A stretch of DNA of 64,000 nt from Tillus elongatus. Lineage: Eukaryota > Arthropoda > Insecta > Coleoptera > Cleridae. A program made the position numbers and the translations under genes. Position 1 is the first letter of the stretch, and every line of letters begins with the position of its first letter. The stretch is taken from positions 163,272,118 to 163,336,117 of the forward strand of contig OZ023265.1 of NCBI GenBank assembly GCA_964006375.1. Direction: 5' to 3'. Positions 1 to 11,831 of the stretch are shown piece by piece. The notes below the pieces were generated by a model. That model ran no database searches. It was given only the letters and a program-made list of their open reading frames with translations, and had not been told where the DNA came from.

Positions 1-832
1 TCACATTTCTTTTTAATTTAATCATTGTAATTCAAAAAATACAGAAGATATTGGCACGGGGTTTGTTATATTTTTTATCTACGAAGGTACTACATACTAT
101 ATTAAAGTTTTATCGAGTTCAGATAACTTTCATTTTTTTGCAATTTCTCCATTTTTCCAAAGTCGCCAACTTTTTTTGACAAAAATAATTTTTGTCTTTG
201 ATTAAGTTAAAACTTTACCTTTTGGTAATTTGAGGGTTGTTAAATATCGGAATCGTATCAGTTCTTTTTTTCAGGCGAATGGTTTTTTGCGTAGGAGTTG
301 AGAACAATTTTATGACAGCACATTTTTCATATAAAACTTTTTGGTCACAAATAGCTTGATTTAATATGCTATTGTGCTATTTTTATCTCAGAAAGAACTG
401 AGTTAGTTGGAATAAAATATTGTCAAGCCCGAAAAATGCTTCATAAAAGTAGTACACATTTATAATGCTGACAATTTTTTGAAGTTTTCAGAAAAATCAT
501 TATAACTTGAAAACTAGAAACGATATAAATTGCCATTTATTTTATTTCGAGGTCTAAAGTGTCTGGAAACAAGGAAGGCACTTTTAAACAAGTTGCGATA
601 ACTTTTATTTCTTCGAAATTTTTTGCTATCGAATTTTTATTGACAATTTTTTGACGTTTTAATAAAATCAACTAAATAAACCATAGATATTTATAATTAT
701 ATTTTTATTTCCTTTAAATACCTAAATATAATTTTTTTATTGTTGAAACATATTGTTTGTAAAATGCTCATATCTATATTTTTTATGAACCGCTTCAATA
801 GCTATGGTTATTAGCGGGATAAATAAATATCG
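1..832. other. AT-rich intergenic DNA, no gene seen
   Basis: I see no coding signal, RNA gene or clear repeat boundary here. The composition is strongly AT-rich with many homopolymer runs. A short open frame on the minus strand near 737-919 has no recognisable domain and is treated as chance. Confidence 0.5.
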
Positions 833-1141
833 GGACGCAGCAAGTGCGTTATGGTAGTGAATTTTCATTAAAATGTTTTTAATAACAAATATGTATTTTT
901 TTATAAAGAAAGCATGCATTCAATTTGGTTACCAGCATAACCTATATAGTAGAAACAATGTTCCAAATTTCATCAAAATGACTTTATTGTTTGAAAATTT
1001 ACAAAAATTTTCCGAAAAGAAACTTTAAATGTTCCTGAAAAAAATATTCCTGGCCAACGAACGTTAGGTTTATAGCAAATTGAGCTATTAAAATTTTAAA
1101 CTTTAATGAAAATTCGCTACCATAACGCACTTGCTGCGTCC
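833..1141. mobile_element. MITE, family A (GGACGCAGCAAGTGCG ends)
   Basis: The left end reads GGACGCAGCAAGTGCGTTAT and the right end is its reverse complement, ending in the inverted GGACGCAG motif at 1141. The inverted match continues for about 40 bases, through GGTAGYGAATTTTCATTAAA. There is no coding capacity, and the length of about 308 bp matches the copy at 48424-48731. Other copies or ends lie near 3658, 7633, 19237, 30154, 30817, 34466, 38753 and 46572. Superfamily is not assigned because no clear target duplication can be read. Confidence 0.8.
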
Positions 1142-1841
1142 AGTAAAAGTTGAAATCGGTTGCAGAAAAGAACAAGCACTTGTGAAGCCACGGGAAAAGT
1201 CTACGGTTGTATTAAATATATAACGGTTTCACTAAGTTAGGGTAACAAACAACCAGATGTGCTATTCAAATTGAATTAAATCTTAAAAATTTTCATTTCG
1301 TTCTAATTGAATTTGTCATACAAAAACTCGCTAAAAAATTTATCGGAATTACACAATCTGACGGTAAAATGAAATAAAACTAAAAAAAGTAAAAAAAAAA
1401 TAATTGAAGTCACTAACTGAGATTAGAACGCGTGTTATAGGAGTCCATTATTAAATCACACTGCTTCATCTACCTCTCGGCCATTCTCGACATGACAGAT
1501 TTATGTACTCTTGTATATTAATTTTATAACGTCTTAATTATTTACACCATACCATGTTTGTTTAAAATTTATTCTTTTCTCATATCTTAACGAAATGAAG
1601 GAAAATGACGGCTGAAACACAAATCTAGAAGCTTGTTAGTCATTTCGAACCGTATTTTTAACTCATAAAGCGCTAATACGTACTAATGTACGACTACTAG
1701 AATTATCAATTTTGACGTTTCAACTTTTTTAAATCGGAGCCTTGTAATTTCTTTGTCTTTTAACCTAGAGAACTGAATTATGGTACAAAGAATACTCTTT
1801 ATGACAGAAATCAGCGTAACAAATTTGGTTACCATACCTTT
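1142..1841. other. Non-coding DNA with a dispersed-repeat segment
   Basis: About 1146-1250 resembles two other places in the window (17738-17836 and 30608-30750), sharing a CGGTTRCAGARAAGA motif followed by a stretch with GTATTTAGTAT-like and ACGGTTTCA-like words. This indicates an old dispersed repeat of unknown type. The remainder, to 1841, shows no gene. Confidence 0.4.
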
Positions 1842-1964
1842 TAGTGAATTTTCTTTAAAAAAAATCACTAGTGAGGAAATCGCGATTTTTGAATTTTAAA
1901 AAAATTCTTCAAATGAGCGCTATTTAGGACCCCTGGAACCCATATCCGAGGTCAGTTTCAGACT

Positions 1965-2039
<75 letters not shown>

Positions 2040-2061
2040 GATATAATATATAATATATATA

Positions 2062-2160
<99 letters not shown>

Positions 2161-2620
2161 CTGTCACACCAATAACTCAAAAAATAATAGACCTATTGTG
2201 CTAAAGTTTGGTGAATACCTTCCTTTCACGAGTCGCTTGGATAAGTTCGTTAGCCAGGGAATTCGGACTAGTTTTTCACGGAAAATTATTTGTTTTCTGT
2301 CGGAAAATTTTTATATCTCCAGAAATAACAAAGCTATGGTAACTAAATTTGGCACGCTGGTTTATGCCATAAAAAAAGTCACGTACCAAAATTTGGATCC
2401 CTACGTTAAAAGCAAAAGAAGTTATAAGCATTATAGTTTTTCTTCTTAAAACGTCCAAAAGTCGCAATTCAAGACGTCAAAATTGACATGTTCTAAATAA
2501 AGAACTTAAAACTAACATTACGGGCGATGTAGCAGACATTTTGTAAGAAGTGTGTTCTATAAAGCCTTAAGTTTTAACTTCAGCCACCATTATCTTTCAT
2601 TTTACTTAAATATTTGCAAA
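1842..2620 (+). repeat. Modular TA-core repeat, copy 1
   Basis: It starts with the terminal palindrome TTTTAGTGAATTTTCTTTAA / CACTA, then the conserved block AAATGAGCGC...CCCATATC...GTCAGTTTC, a long TA array (about 1970-2156), and a distal block beginning with ATAACTCAAAAAATAATAG and containing GGATAAGTTCGTTAGCCAG. About a dozen related copies occur on both strands. No protein is encoded: the 60-70 residue open frame through it is a Tyr-Ile translation of the TA array. Confidence 0.75.
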
Positions 2621-2956
2621 AAATGAATTTCAAATATACCCTTTTTCTGATGATTTAGCTGTGGTTTCAACTATATGGTTATAACACATGAAGACAGACT
2701 TTGTACCTACCCCTTGTTAAGCACATTGCACGCACGAAGCACTGTGAGATTTGGCATAGTTAAAGTGCATATAAACAAGGAGAGCAGAAAGATAAAATGT
2801 ATGTATAATATGTGATTAATAGATTACACATTGCTTTCTTCTAATTAGACAAGTGTCTCGCGACAGTAAAAACTTTGATGATTTTTTTGTCGTTTTAACG
2901 AAATAAAAGACTTCACTGACTGTGCTGTGTACACACAATCCTTCCAACTGACCTTC
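2621..2956. other. Non-coding DNA, no gene seen
   Basis: AT-rich sequence between two repeat blocks. No coding frame or RNA gene is recognised. Confidence 0.4.
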
Positions 2957-3115
2957 CTGACCTGCCCTGACATCAGTTTGCCTAATCAAAAGCTAAAAGA
3001 AGTTAAAAGAGAAAGGAAAAGTTTATTATGCTCACATAACCTTGATATATGACAGGGTTGATTTTCCTTCTCCTTTTAGCTTTTAATTACGCAAACTGAT
3101 GTCAGGGCAGGTCAG
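2957..3115. repeat. Small foldback element
   Basis: The arm CTGACCTGCCCTGACATCAG at 2957 is repeated inverted, ending at 3115. The match continues inward through GTTTGC and AAAAGCTAAAAG, giving arms of about 42 bases with about 70 bases between them. This is the size and shape of a short MITE or foldback. No other copy was noticed in the window. Confidence 0.7.
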
Positions 3116-3657
3116 AAAATTTTTGTGTTTTCTTTTAAAAAAAAATTATATCTCCGGAAATAACAAAGTAAGCGCAAGTAAATTTGGCACACGTATTTGA
3201 AGTATAAAAAGTGAAGCATGCACCAAAATGTAGGTCTGTAAGCTTAAAGACAAAAAAGTTATGGACAGTTAAAGAAAAAGAATTGGAGTTTTCCTCAAAA
3301 CGTCAAAGTCGCATTTGAAACGTCAAAATTGGCAATGTTTAGGTAAAGAACGTGAAACAAATACGGATTGTGAAAAGAAAATGTTGCAAGAAGGGTGTTC
3401 TGCGAACCCTTAAGTTTCAGCTTCAATCGTCATTGCCCTTCATTTTACTAAAATATTTACAGAAAATTCATTTCAAATAGACCCTTTCTCTGATGCTTTG
3501 GCTGTCGGTTAAGTTAAGTTGATGCTTTCACTGTAGGTTTAGTGAAGTTTATGGTTGAACGGTCTATAATTTTTAACCAATTTTCGTAGAACAAATTCGT
3601 TAATGCATTTTTGCATTTTTTATCGAAATATGATGCATCTTTGTAAGAAAAAAATCT
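3116..3657 (+). repeat. Modular TA-core repeat, distal block only
   Basis: This matches the distal part of the modular repeat: the ATATCTCCGGAAATAACAAAG word, the paired AACGTCAAAG and AACGTCAAAATTGG words, and the CCTTAAGTTTCAGCTTCAA word. The TA array and proximal end are absent. It runs directly into a short TGCATTTTT/ATGATGCAT segment and then a family A MITE at 3658, the same module order (inverted) as at 48424-49765. Confidence 0.65.
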
Positions 3658-3933
3658 GGACGTAGTAAGTGCGTTTTGATAGAGAATTTTCATTAAATCT
3701 TTTAAATTTCATAACTCAATTTGCTATTAACGTAAGGTTTGTTGACTAGGAAACCAACATCTCAGTTTAGTTTCGGAAAATTTTTGTACATCAAACAATA
3801 AGTAATTTTGATAAAATATAGTACATCGTTTCTACTACATAGGTTATACCGGTAATCAGATTGATGCCTGCTCGCATTTGCTATTAAAAACATTTTAATG
3901 AAAATTCACTTCCATAACGCACTTGCTGCATCC
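3658..3933. mobile_element. MITE, family A, inverted copy
   Basis: The ends are GGACGTAGTAAGTGCG and its near-complement at 3933. The interior is the reverse complement of the copy at 833-1141, for example the words around TAGGTTATACCGGTAATCAG. Length is 276 bp. No coding capacity. Confidence 0.75.
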
Positions 3934-4026
3934 CGAACTTTTTTAACTTTCGGAGAGATTTTTTTTTAAAAGAAAGCCCAACATTTTTCCGAAAAACGTT
4001 CTCCAATTATCCTGGTTAACGAACTG

Positions 4027-4104
4027 ATCCAAGCCATTTACAAAAGGAAGGTACTCACCAAATTTGATCAAAATCGGCCCATTATTCTTTGGGTTATCGG
4101 TGTG

Positions 4105-4193
<89 letters not shown>

Positions 4194-4332
4194 AACATAT
4201 ACATAAACATATAAAAATTGAAACTGACGCCGGATGTCGGTTTTAGGGGTCCTATTTTGCACTCATTTGAAGAATTTTTTCAAAATTCAAAAGTCGGGAT
4301 CTGCCCATTAGTGGATTTTTTAAAAGAAAATT
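4027..4332 (-). repeat. Modular TA-core repeat with TA array 4107-4189
   Basis: In minus orientation this has the GTCAGTTTCAATTTTTATATG block, the TA array, then the CCGATAACCCAAAGAATAAT block and the GTTCGTTAACCAGGATAAT word. Both distal block and terminal palindrome are incomplete, so the copy is truncated at both ends. Confidence 0.7.
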
Positions 4333-5760
4333 TACCAATAGAACAATATGCGATAAAAATGATTATAATCCGTTCGCAAAAACAGAACAAATGTATCCTG
4401 CTTCTCCTGAGACGCAAAATCTAATCAGATGAGAGTACACAAAAAATTATTTTGTTCTGGATCAGTTTTTTCATGAAATAGTTCATGAAGCCTATGTGCC
4501 ACTAAAACATCATAAATTTGATTGTAGTGCTAGAGGATGGGTGGTTTACCTGCTTCTTAAATATGTCTGCCCATTGGCTGCGATGTTTACACGACTAGTG
4601 CGTTTTACCTATTTTCTTATCCTGGATCCGCTCTGCCTCAGAAAGTATATACCTACTTTATTTTTAAGTTCCTGTACTAGTCCCTTTGTTAATCAACATT
4701 ATAATTAGCCATTTAAGCACTATGCAATTGCGTCGCAATAGAAGCAGGGCTGAACCACAGAAGATGAAATTTCCACCAATCCAATTTCATGTAATAAAAA
4801 ACAACTTTTGCATTTAATATATTCATCTATCCCTCGCAGTTTCCCAGAAAAGGCGATAGGGAATGTTATCTTGAAGACCCTGTATATGAACGAATAAGGT
4901 CATGTGTAAATTATTGTCAAACATATGAAACCCAACATATCGTAGGTATATAACCGTATATAAATATGTCCCTATTATTTGTTCCAGTATTAAACCCTCT
5001 TACCTGTGTGTCGACCAGAGAAAGGGTGTAATGGGACTTTGAATTAATAAGAAATCAAGTCAGAAAATGTACTAGAAAAACTAAGAAATATTAGCATAAA
5101 AACATTAAAGCATATGCAAAAAAACCTTAAAAAAGAGAAGACCAAATGAGTCATTCGAAAGGCAGTTAGACAAAAAAACTCATAAAAAATAATTCATGTA
5201 TACCCAGGATGAGTCTAAAGTGAAACATAAAAAATGGTATAGTTACATAGTAAATTTAACCAGGACAATTTTTTTCTATTTCGCATGTACCTGCTTATAA
5301 AACTTTTCTAGCAAATTCCCATGCGACTCTCAAAAGGTCTAAATAATAATGGCTGTGACTTAGCAAACGTGCTTTTTAAGTCTTTCTTTAATATTGGCTA
5401 ACAAATTCGTCCACGCTTTCTATAAATGAAAACACTTGAGAAGTTTTAATTAACTCAGTTGATCAATAAAGATATTACGTTTGCAGTAATAAAATTTTGC
5501 AGATCCTACTATATTTATACAATATATATAGCTTACATAGAAAAAAAGTGAAAACATTTCCGAAAGCTGTTCTTTATCGCAAAAAATATCTGATCGTCAA
5601 AAACTTATGGTTCATAGGTGTAGTACGTCGTTTTTTTTTCTATTTTACGCTTAAGCCATGTCATTTTTAACAGAACATATTTATTATTTTAAGAACGGTT
5701 CCATCCAATATGTTGTCCATGAGAAAAAATAAGTTGCAAACTACTTTTAGCGCATTTTTC
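4333..5760. other. Non-coding DNA, no gene seen
   Basis: About 1.4 kb without a convincing gene. The longest open frames are about 70 codons, with no recognisable domain and no splice context. Nothing here matches the dispersed families elsewhere in the window. Confidence 0.4.
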
Positions 5761-6625
<865 letters not shown>

Positions 6626-6999
6626 CTTATGAATTTTAAAAAGATTTCTTCAAATGAGCGCGAACTAGAACCGCTAAAACCCATATACGGGGTCAGTTTC
6701 AGTTTTTGTCGGTTTACACATATACAGGATGGCGCATTTCTACGATAAAGCTCAATATATCCGTTATTACACAATATTTGAGAAAAAAAGTATATACATT
6801 AATTATATCTCTAGCTGCATCTTATAAATCCATTTTGACAATCACAGGCTGGCCCATAAGTCGTTGGTAATACACACTTTGTTTTTAATAGAACACCCTA
6901 TTAAATTATTTCATTTTTGTGTTTTCCATCGAATTATTATGCATGTTTGTAATAAACAAAATTTATATCGTTCATCGTTTTTGAGTTATTTTAATTATT
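6626..6999 (+). repeat. Modular repeat, middle module (inverted)
   Basis: It contains AAATGAGCGCGAACTAGAAC and GGGGTCAGTTTCAGTTTTTG, then the words CGCATTTCTACG, AAAGCTCAATATATCCG and GGCCCATAAGTCGTTGG. The same words recur in order, on the other strand, at 34750-35080, 38950-39240, 48740-48960 and 61215-61370. Confidence 0.65.
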
Positions 7000-7389
7000 T
7001 TGTGACTTTTTACGTTTTTGGCACATATTTCAAACACATCACAAATTGTGATCCGGAGTTTTTATCGATAGATAGTGGAGCCCCATGAAATGACAGTCAG
7101 AGAGCTTTTTGTTTGTATTACTCGTCGAGCTGCCGTATACAGGCACTCTCAAATAGTGGCTGAGTTCTAAAAGTTTTCGCAGAAATGTTTTTAGTGTTTC
7201 TGTAGAAACTATTTTTGTAAGATTTTGGTGATAGGTTGGTAATTAATAATAAATATTTAGTAAATTATGGTTAAAAATTTCTGTACAAAAAATGTTGATT
7301 TTTTGTAAAAGAAATTTCTGCAAATTTTCATACTTTTCTTTCAATTTTGGCCCTAAAGGTGAATAATTATATTTTGGCAGGTGTGTAAA
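7000..7389. other. Non-coding DNA, no gene seen
   Basis: AT-rich sequence with no coding signal or clear match to the repeat families of the window. Confidence 0.35.
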
Positions 7390-7633
7390 TAGCTTAAAGA
7401 GGTTCGTTGGTCAGGAAAATCAGACCAGCTTTTTCTGAAACTTGTTAAGTTTATTTTCGGATAATGTTTGTACTTTTTGAAGCAACAAAGCTATTTTAAT
7501 AAAATAAGGTACATTTTTAGTACTCTATAGGTTATACTGCCAACCAAATGCCCTTCTGTTAAAAACAAGACATATTTGCTATTCATAAGGTTTTTACGAA
7601 AATTCGCTACCATAACGCACGCACGTTGCGTCC
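7390..7633. mobile_element. MITE, family A, damaged copy
   Basis: The right terminus is recognisable (TTCGCTACCATAACGCACGC and then the inverted end at 7633, with a small insertion GCAC). The left terminus is replaced by sequence resembling the GTTCGTTGGTCAGGAAAATC word of the modular repeat, so this looks like a recombinant or nested remnant. Confidence 0.5.
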
Positions 7634-7966
7634 AGACTTTTTTACATAGCGACCGTTAGGTAAGTTTTACCTAGGGCATTTTAGAAAATGTCGATTTTTT
7701 TCTAAATGAAATTGAAAATATATAGCATTTGAAATATATTGTTTCCTTGATACCATGGTAACAGGTAAACAATTCTGTGCTATTGATTATATTTAAGCGA
7801 CGATTTGTCTCTTCACATACAACATATAGTTGTAAAAATATTTTCCACAATAACATATTCTTAATCGCTGAATAGGTTTATAAAACAGCTGTAAAATTTA
7901 CCTCTTTGAGGGATTTTTAGCAAAATCAAGTACCCTAAAACATTCCTGTTTCGTTTTCAAGTGGCC

Positions 7967-8056
<90 letters not shown>

Positions 8057-8737
8057 AGGTAAACGCCAAAATTTCCCGGACCGACTATGAAAGAAAAAAA
8101 GACTTTTCAATAAAATTTTACTTTTTAATATGGTCCACCCACTAATATCAATGCACTTATTACATCAGCTAGCTGCCAGCTGTTCGTCTAATAAATATTG
8201 GGAAATGAAAAACAGGCCGCCGTTGGGAGTGGCATTTCTTACCACGTCGGATTTACCGAAGAACAAGCAGTGTTCAGTACCCATTATTTACTTTGCCATT
8301 ATCAGCTATCTTAAAGGATGTGACTGTTTTACGAGTAGCAGTTTTAACAAACTTCTCATTTAACGAGCAAATTTTGGTGATTTGAATGGACTTGTGTAAA
8401 GATACAATGGTAAAATGTTTCTGATTTAACGAGACCGCTTTTCAGGCGATTTCGGTTTTAGCGAGGTAATTATTGTGCTGACCCGTTCACATCTTTATTG
8501 GGATACACAGATGTGCGAAAGTAAACAAGAGGGTTTCGATTTCTGTGAATTTCGTTGACTCTCTACCTAAAAATATGTCCATCCAGAGACACTAGGACTA
8601 GATGCACATGTTTCTTGATTGAGACATTACACTAATCGGTAATACATTTTAGTGTACACAACACAAGAGAAAATATTTATGGGTTCTTCCACTCAGACAA
8701 TGAAACAGTCTCTCTTATCACTTGAAATCAACGTTGG
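7634..8737. other. Non-coding DNA with TA array 7972-8054
   Basis: Apart from one pure TA array (7972-8054) preceded by GGCCACCCTATATATA, a word like mariner-type ends, I see nothing assignable. The open frame at 8130-8363 (77 codons) has no recognisable domain. Confidence 0.4.
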
Positions 8738-9852
8738 TTTTTCCCCCCCAGGACTCGCCCGCGGATTTGCCGCCCCGATAGCACTGAATCCCTTGGCCTA
8801 TTGTGCTTGCCACTAGTCTCTTCACTCCACCCATTCCAAAATCACTATGCCTTGAACCAGTCTGCACAGCGATTGGTAGGGTGAAGTTTTATAACGCTCT
8901 GTCTCCGGTCTAGACTGACCGTAGTCCAGTTGTCTTTTGCAGTCCAGAGCTTTACACTCGCACAAGATGTGCTGGGATGATTCCTCCCCCTCGCCGCAAA
9001 GTCTGCATGCGAGGTCCCCCTTGAACCGCACTATTTTATGCAGGTGTTTCTTGACGGCAATGTGTCCCGTCAAGGGACTTGTTATATTTCTGAGCTGTCC
9101 TCTGCTGAGATTTAGCAGCTCCACAGCTCTCTTTGAACTGGGTTCGTCAATTATTGATTTCCCATGTCTGAGCCCTGGACAGTCTGCCCAGTACACGTTG
9201 TGTTGGTTTCTGACCCAGGACGTAATCGCTCCCCTGGCAGTGCTCGTTCTCACGCCCAGAGCCAGTTTTGGTCCCATAAATGGTTCTGTTGACCCTCTTT
9301 TCGCGAGACTGTCAGCTTCTTCATTGCCTTTGACCCCCGAGTAACCCGGCATCCAGATGAGGGTGACTTCATTCTGCCCAGCCAGGTCGCTCGTCTCGTC
9401 TGGGCACCCACTCACCAGCCAGGAATTTACCCGTGAGCTACTTAGGGCCTTAAGGGCTGTCATGCTGTCTGTAGCTATGAGGATCCGCTTATTGGTGTAG
9501 CCCCTCTTCTTGTTCTCTTACACACAATGCAGGATGGCGTACATTTCGGTCTGAAAGACTGTTGCATGGGCTCCGAAGGAAATACTATGACGTACCCTCG
9601 GTCCTTCCGAATAAACACCTGCCCCCGTCCCACGCTCCCTGCCGGATCCGTCCGTGAACCAGATGAGGGGGTCCCGTGGTACGTCCGGCGTCTCCTCCCG
9701 CCATGGCTCGCGGAGATTTCCACTGTAAAGTTGTTTTCCCTGCAGATTCGCGGGCTCGCGAAGTCTGATCTCATTTCAAGCATGGGCTCCTTCACGATCG
9801 CCTGATCTCCTGCAGTGGCCCCTGAAGCCTGGGTTGATCTTCAGTCTACCAT
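8738..9852 (-). mobile_element. RNase H-bearing non-LTR retrotransposon, 5'-truncated copy 1
   Basis: This is the 3' part of an I/R1-group-like LINE in minus orientation, holding an RNase H domain, a C-terminal CCHC motif and a short 3' UTR. The 3' terminus includes a conserved GC-rich word GGGGCGGCAAATCCGCGGGC next to a T/C-rich run on the + strand that is the copy of its A-rich tail. A second copy is at 25785-26895 and a 52-bp copy of only the 3' terminus is at 53746-53797. The upstream boundary (9852) abuts another retrotransposon. Confidence 0.8.
8822..9720 (-). pseudogene. Retrotransposon RNase H domain and C-terminal zinc motif (broken)
   Basis: RNase H cleaves the RNA strand of the cDNA/RNA hybrid during target-primed reverse transcription. 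In translation order I can read FTDGS (first Asp), QTEMYAILHCV (Glu), ATDSMTALKAL (second Asp) and GYSGVKGNEEADSLAKRG (last Asp). The C-terminus has ACRLCGEGEESSQHILCEC, a CCHC-type motif usual at the end of such LINE proteins. The frame is broken near 9465-9520, with a stop after HCV, so the copy is dead. The reverse transcriptase part is absent by 5' truncation. The family is clear; the clade (I, R1 or relative) is inferred. Confidence 0.75.
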
Positions 9853-10725
9853 TGCAAGCTTTTTTGATAACCACGATGGCTCACAGCCTAAATACTATCG
9901 TACCGTGGGTGTCGACAAGGAGGAAAGAGGCAACTTGTCCTCGGGACAAAAGAGCGGGTATAACAAGATTTTTTTTTTTTTAATGTCAACAACACACCAC
10001 GAGGGCTTACAGCCTAAATACTATCGTACCGTGGGTGTTGACAAGGAGGAAAGAGGCAACTTGTTAATTCTGGACTTGAAGGTTTGGAGGTTCGGAGGAG
10101 AAGGAAAAACATGTGCCGGCAAGGAATTCCACAACTTGGAAGTCCTCGGGACAAAAGAGCGGGCATAACAAGATGTTCTATGTCTGGTGACCTGGACAGT
10201 AAAAGGGTGCATCCGCTCTGTTCCCCTGGTAGATCTGCTGGGGGCAGCAGGTGGGGGAATTATGGAGGAAAGCTCCTCTGAGCAGTGCCCGTGCAGATAT
10301 CTATAAAAGAGAGAGAGGTCACCAACGGCACGTCGGTGGGCAAGGGATGGAAGCCTTTGGGTGAGGGTAGGGTCACCGATGAGACGTATAGCTCTCTTTT
10401 GAATGGAGTCCAGGATAGCGAGTGTAGAAGCGGCTGCTGCACCCCAGATGTGGGAGCAGTATTCGAGGTTTTGGCCTTATTTGTGAAGTGTATAAGGTAT
10501 AGAGATTAGTTGGTGAAAAGTATTTGCGAGCCCGGAAGAGGAAACCCAATTTCTTAGCAGCCGCTTCTGCAATTGATGTAACATGTTGGTGCCATGATGT
10601 TCTATGTCTGGTGACCTGGACAGTAAAAGGGTGCATTCGCTCTGTTCCCCTGGTAGATCTGTTGGGGGCAGCAGGTGGAGGAACTATGAAGAAAGCTCAT
10701 CTGAGCAGTGCCCGTGCAGATATCT

Positions 10726-10796
<71 letters not shown>

Positions 10797-11105
10797 GGGC
10801 ACGTCGGTGAGCAAGGGGTGGCAGCCTTTGGGTGAGGGTAGGGTCACCGATGAAACGTATAGCTGTCTTCTGAAAGGAGTCCAGGATAGCGAGTGTAGAA
10901 GCGGCAGCGGCACCCCAGATGTGGGAGCAGTATTCGAGGTTTGGCCTTATTTGTGAAGTATATAAGGTATAGAGATTAGCTGGTGAAAAGTATTTGCGAG
11001 CCCGGAAGAGAAAACCTAATTTCTTAGCAGCCGGTTCTGCAATTGATGTGACATGTTGGTGCCAATTGAGGTTTCGATCCACAGAAATGCCAACAAGTGA
11101 AAAGG
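9853..11105 (-). mobile_element. CR1/jockey-group retrotransposon 3' part with tandem duplication (copy a)
   Basis: This encodes the last third of a non-LTR reverse transcriptase protein (RNLNWHQHVTSIAE, KKLGFLFRARKYFSP, YTLYTSQIRPNLEYCSHIWG) and its C-terminal end (KLWNSLPAHVFP, FKSRINKLPLSSLSTPTVR). A segment of about 424 bases starting with GATGTTCTATGTCTGGTGAC occurs twice head to tail (about 10170 and 10594). A further short 3'-end copy sits at about 9866-9960. The second unit carries a GA array of nearly 60 bases (10731-10788) where the first has only a few repeats. Stops and frame changes make it inactive. Confidence 0.75.
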
Positions 11106-11520
11106 ACTCATATTTCTTAGCTTTAAGCTTTATAAAGGTGGAAAATAATTATATATAAATACACAGGCAAAACTAAACCATACGGTTCATGTCACGGTTT
11201 TTCACAAAAAGTGTGCCAGCCTAACATCCAATGATACGTCGTGGATTTTCAATACCTATGTCTGAAATGAATTTAAAGAAAGAAAATTTACTAATTAAGC
11301 AGATAGAATTTAATGAAGGTTCCTCTGTTAAAATAATAGATAAGATACTAGAGAGAAAAGAATACAAATTATCACTAAATTAAATTGATCTAAATATTAG
11401 ATACAGAAAAGATAACAAATATAAGTCTATATAAGTCCACTATCATCCAAAGAGCTGTGGGTATCATGACAAAAATCTTTTAAATTCTTAAAGAAAGCAA
11501 TATTGGCAATGATAGATCCG
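11106..11520. other. Non-coding DNA upstream of tribbles
   Basis: AT-rich sequence with no repeat match or coding signal that I recognise. It separates the retrotransposon block from the CpG-containing promoter-like segment, so it may hold upstream regulatory DNA. No specific site is claimed. Confidence 0.35.
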
Positions 11521-11831
11521 GTTTGCAACATTGTGAAAGACGCCGAACGCGTGTCAGTGCGGCGCAAACCACGACGCTAGCGTCTTTCATCCCCACCACC
11601 GTCACGAAATGCAGCGCAATATCATGGTAGCCCTGGCTGTTTCAAGTTTCAAATAGTTGCGCGATGAAAGCGGATCGCTGCGTATCTCTTCGCTGCTAGC
11701 TTCAGCTGTTTTGGTTTACAATCTCTCGTATCGTACACCCATGTTATTATTTATCCGGTAGTTTAATTTAATTGTTTTGTTTGTTCGTTCACATATTTTA
11801 ATGGATTACTATCTTTAAAGACATATCAAAG
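11521..11831 (+). promoter_or_regulatory. Probable tribbles promoter and non-coding first exon
   Basis: This short segment stands out for its GC and CpG content in very AT-rich surroundings. It contains a TCAGT initiator-like word at 11554-11558. It ends with a strong splice donor, CAAAG|GTAAGT, at 11831/11832, and the matching acceptor is TTTTTGTTACAG at 12978-12989 just before the first coding exon. Two short ATG frames in its 3' half terminate quickly, consistent with 5' UTR. The transcription start is not fixed by sequence alone. Confidence 0.45.

Noticed and set aside
1958..2167. Long open frames of repeated Tyr-Ile, Tyr-Thr or His-Thr codons here and at 5667-6063, 22631-22917, 35626-36135, 39305-39702, 52914-53181 and elsewhere
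   Set aside because: They are translations of TA, CA or ATACAT arrays, open in every frame by composition. No domain or splice context.
8937..9344. 135-codon plus-strand frame opposite the RNase H gene, and similar ones at 9527-9805 and 26054-26389
   Set aside because: They are antisense shadows of retrotransposon RNase H sequence; the minus-strand frames hold the catalytic motifs.
10684..11082. Leu-Ser repeat protein of about 130 residues as a possible low-complexity gene
   Set aside because: It is the reverse transcriptase C-terminal region of a retrotransposon interrupted by a CT array.
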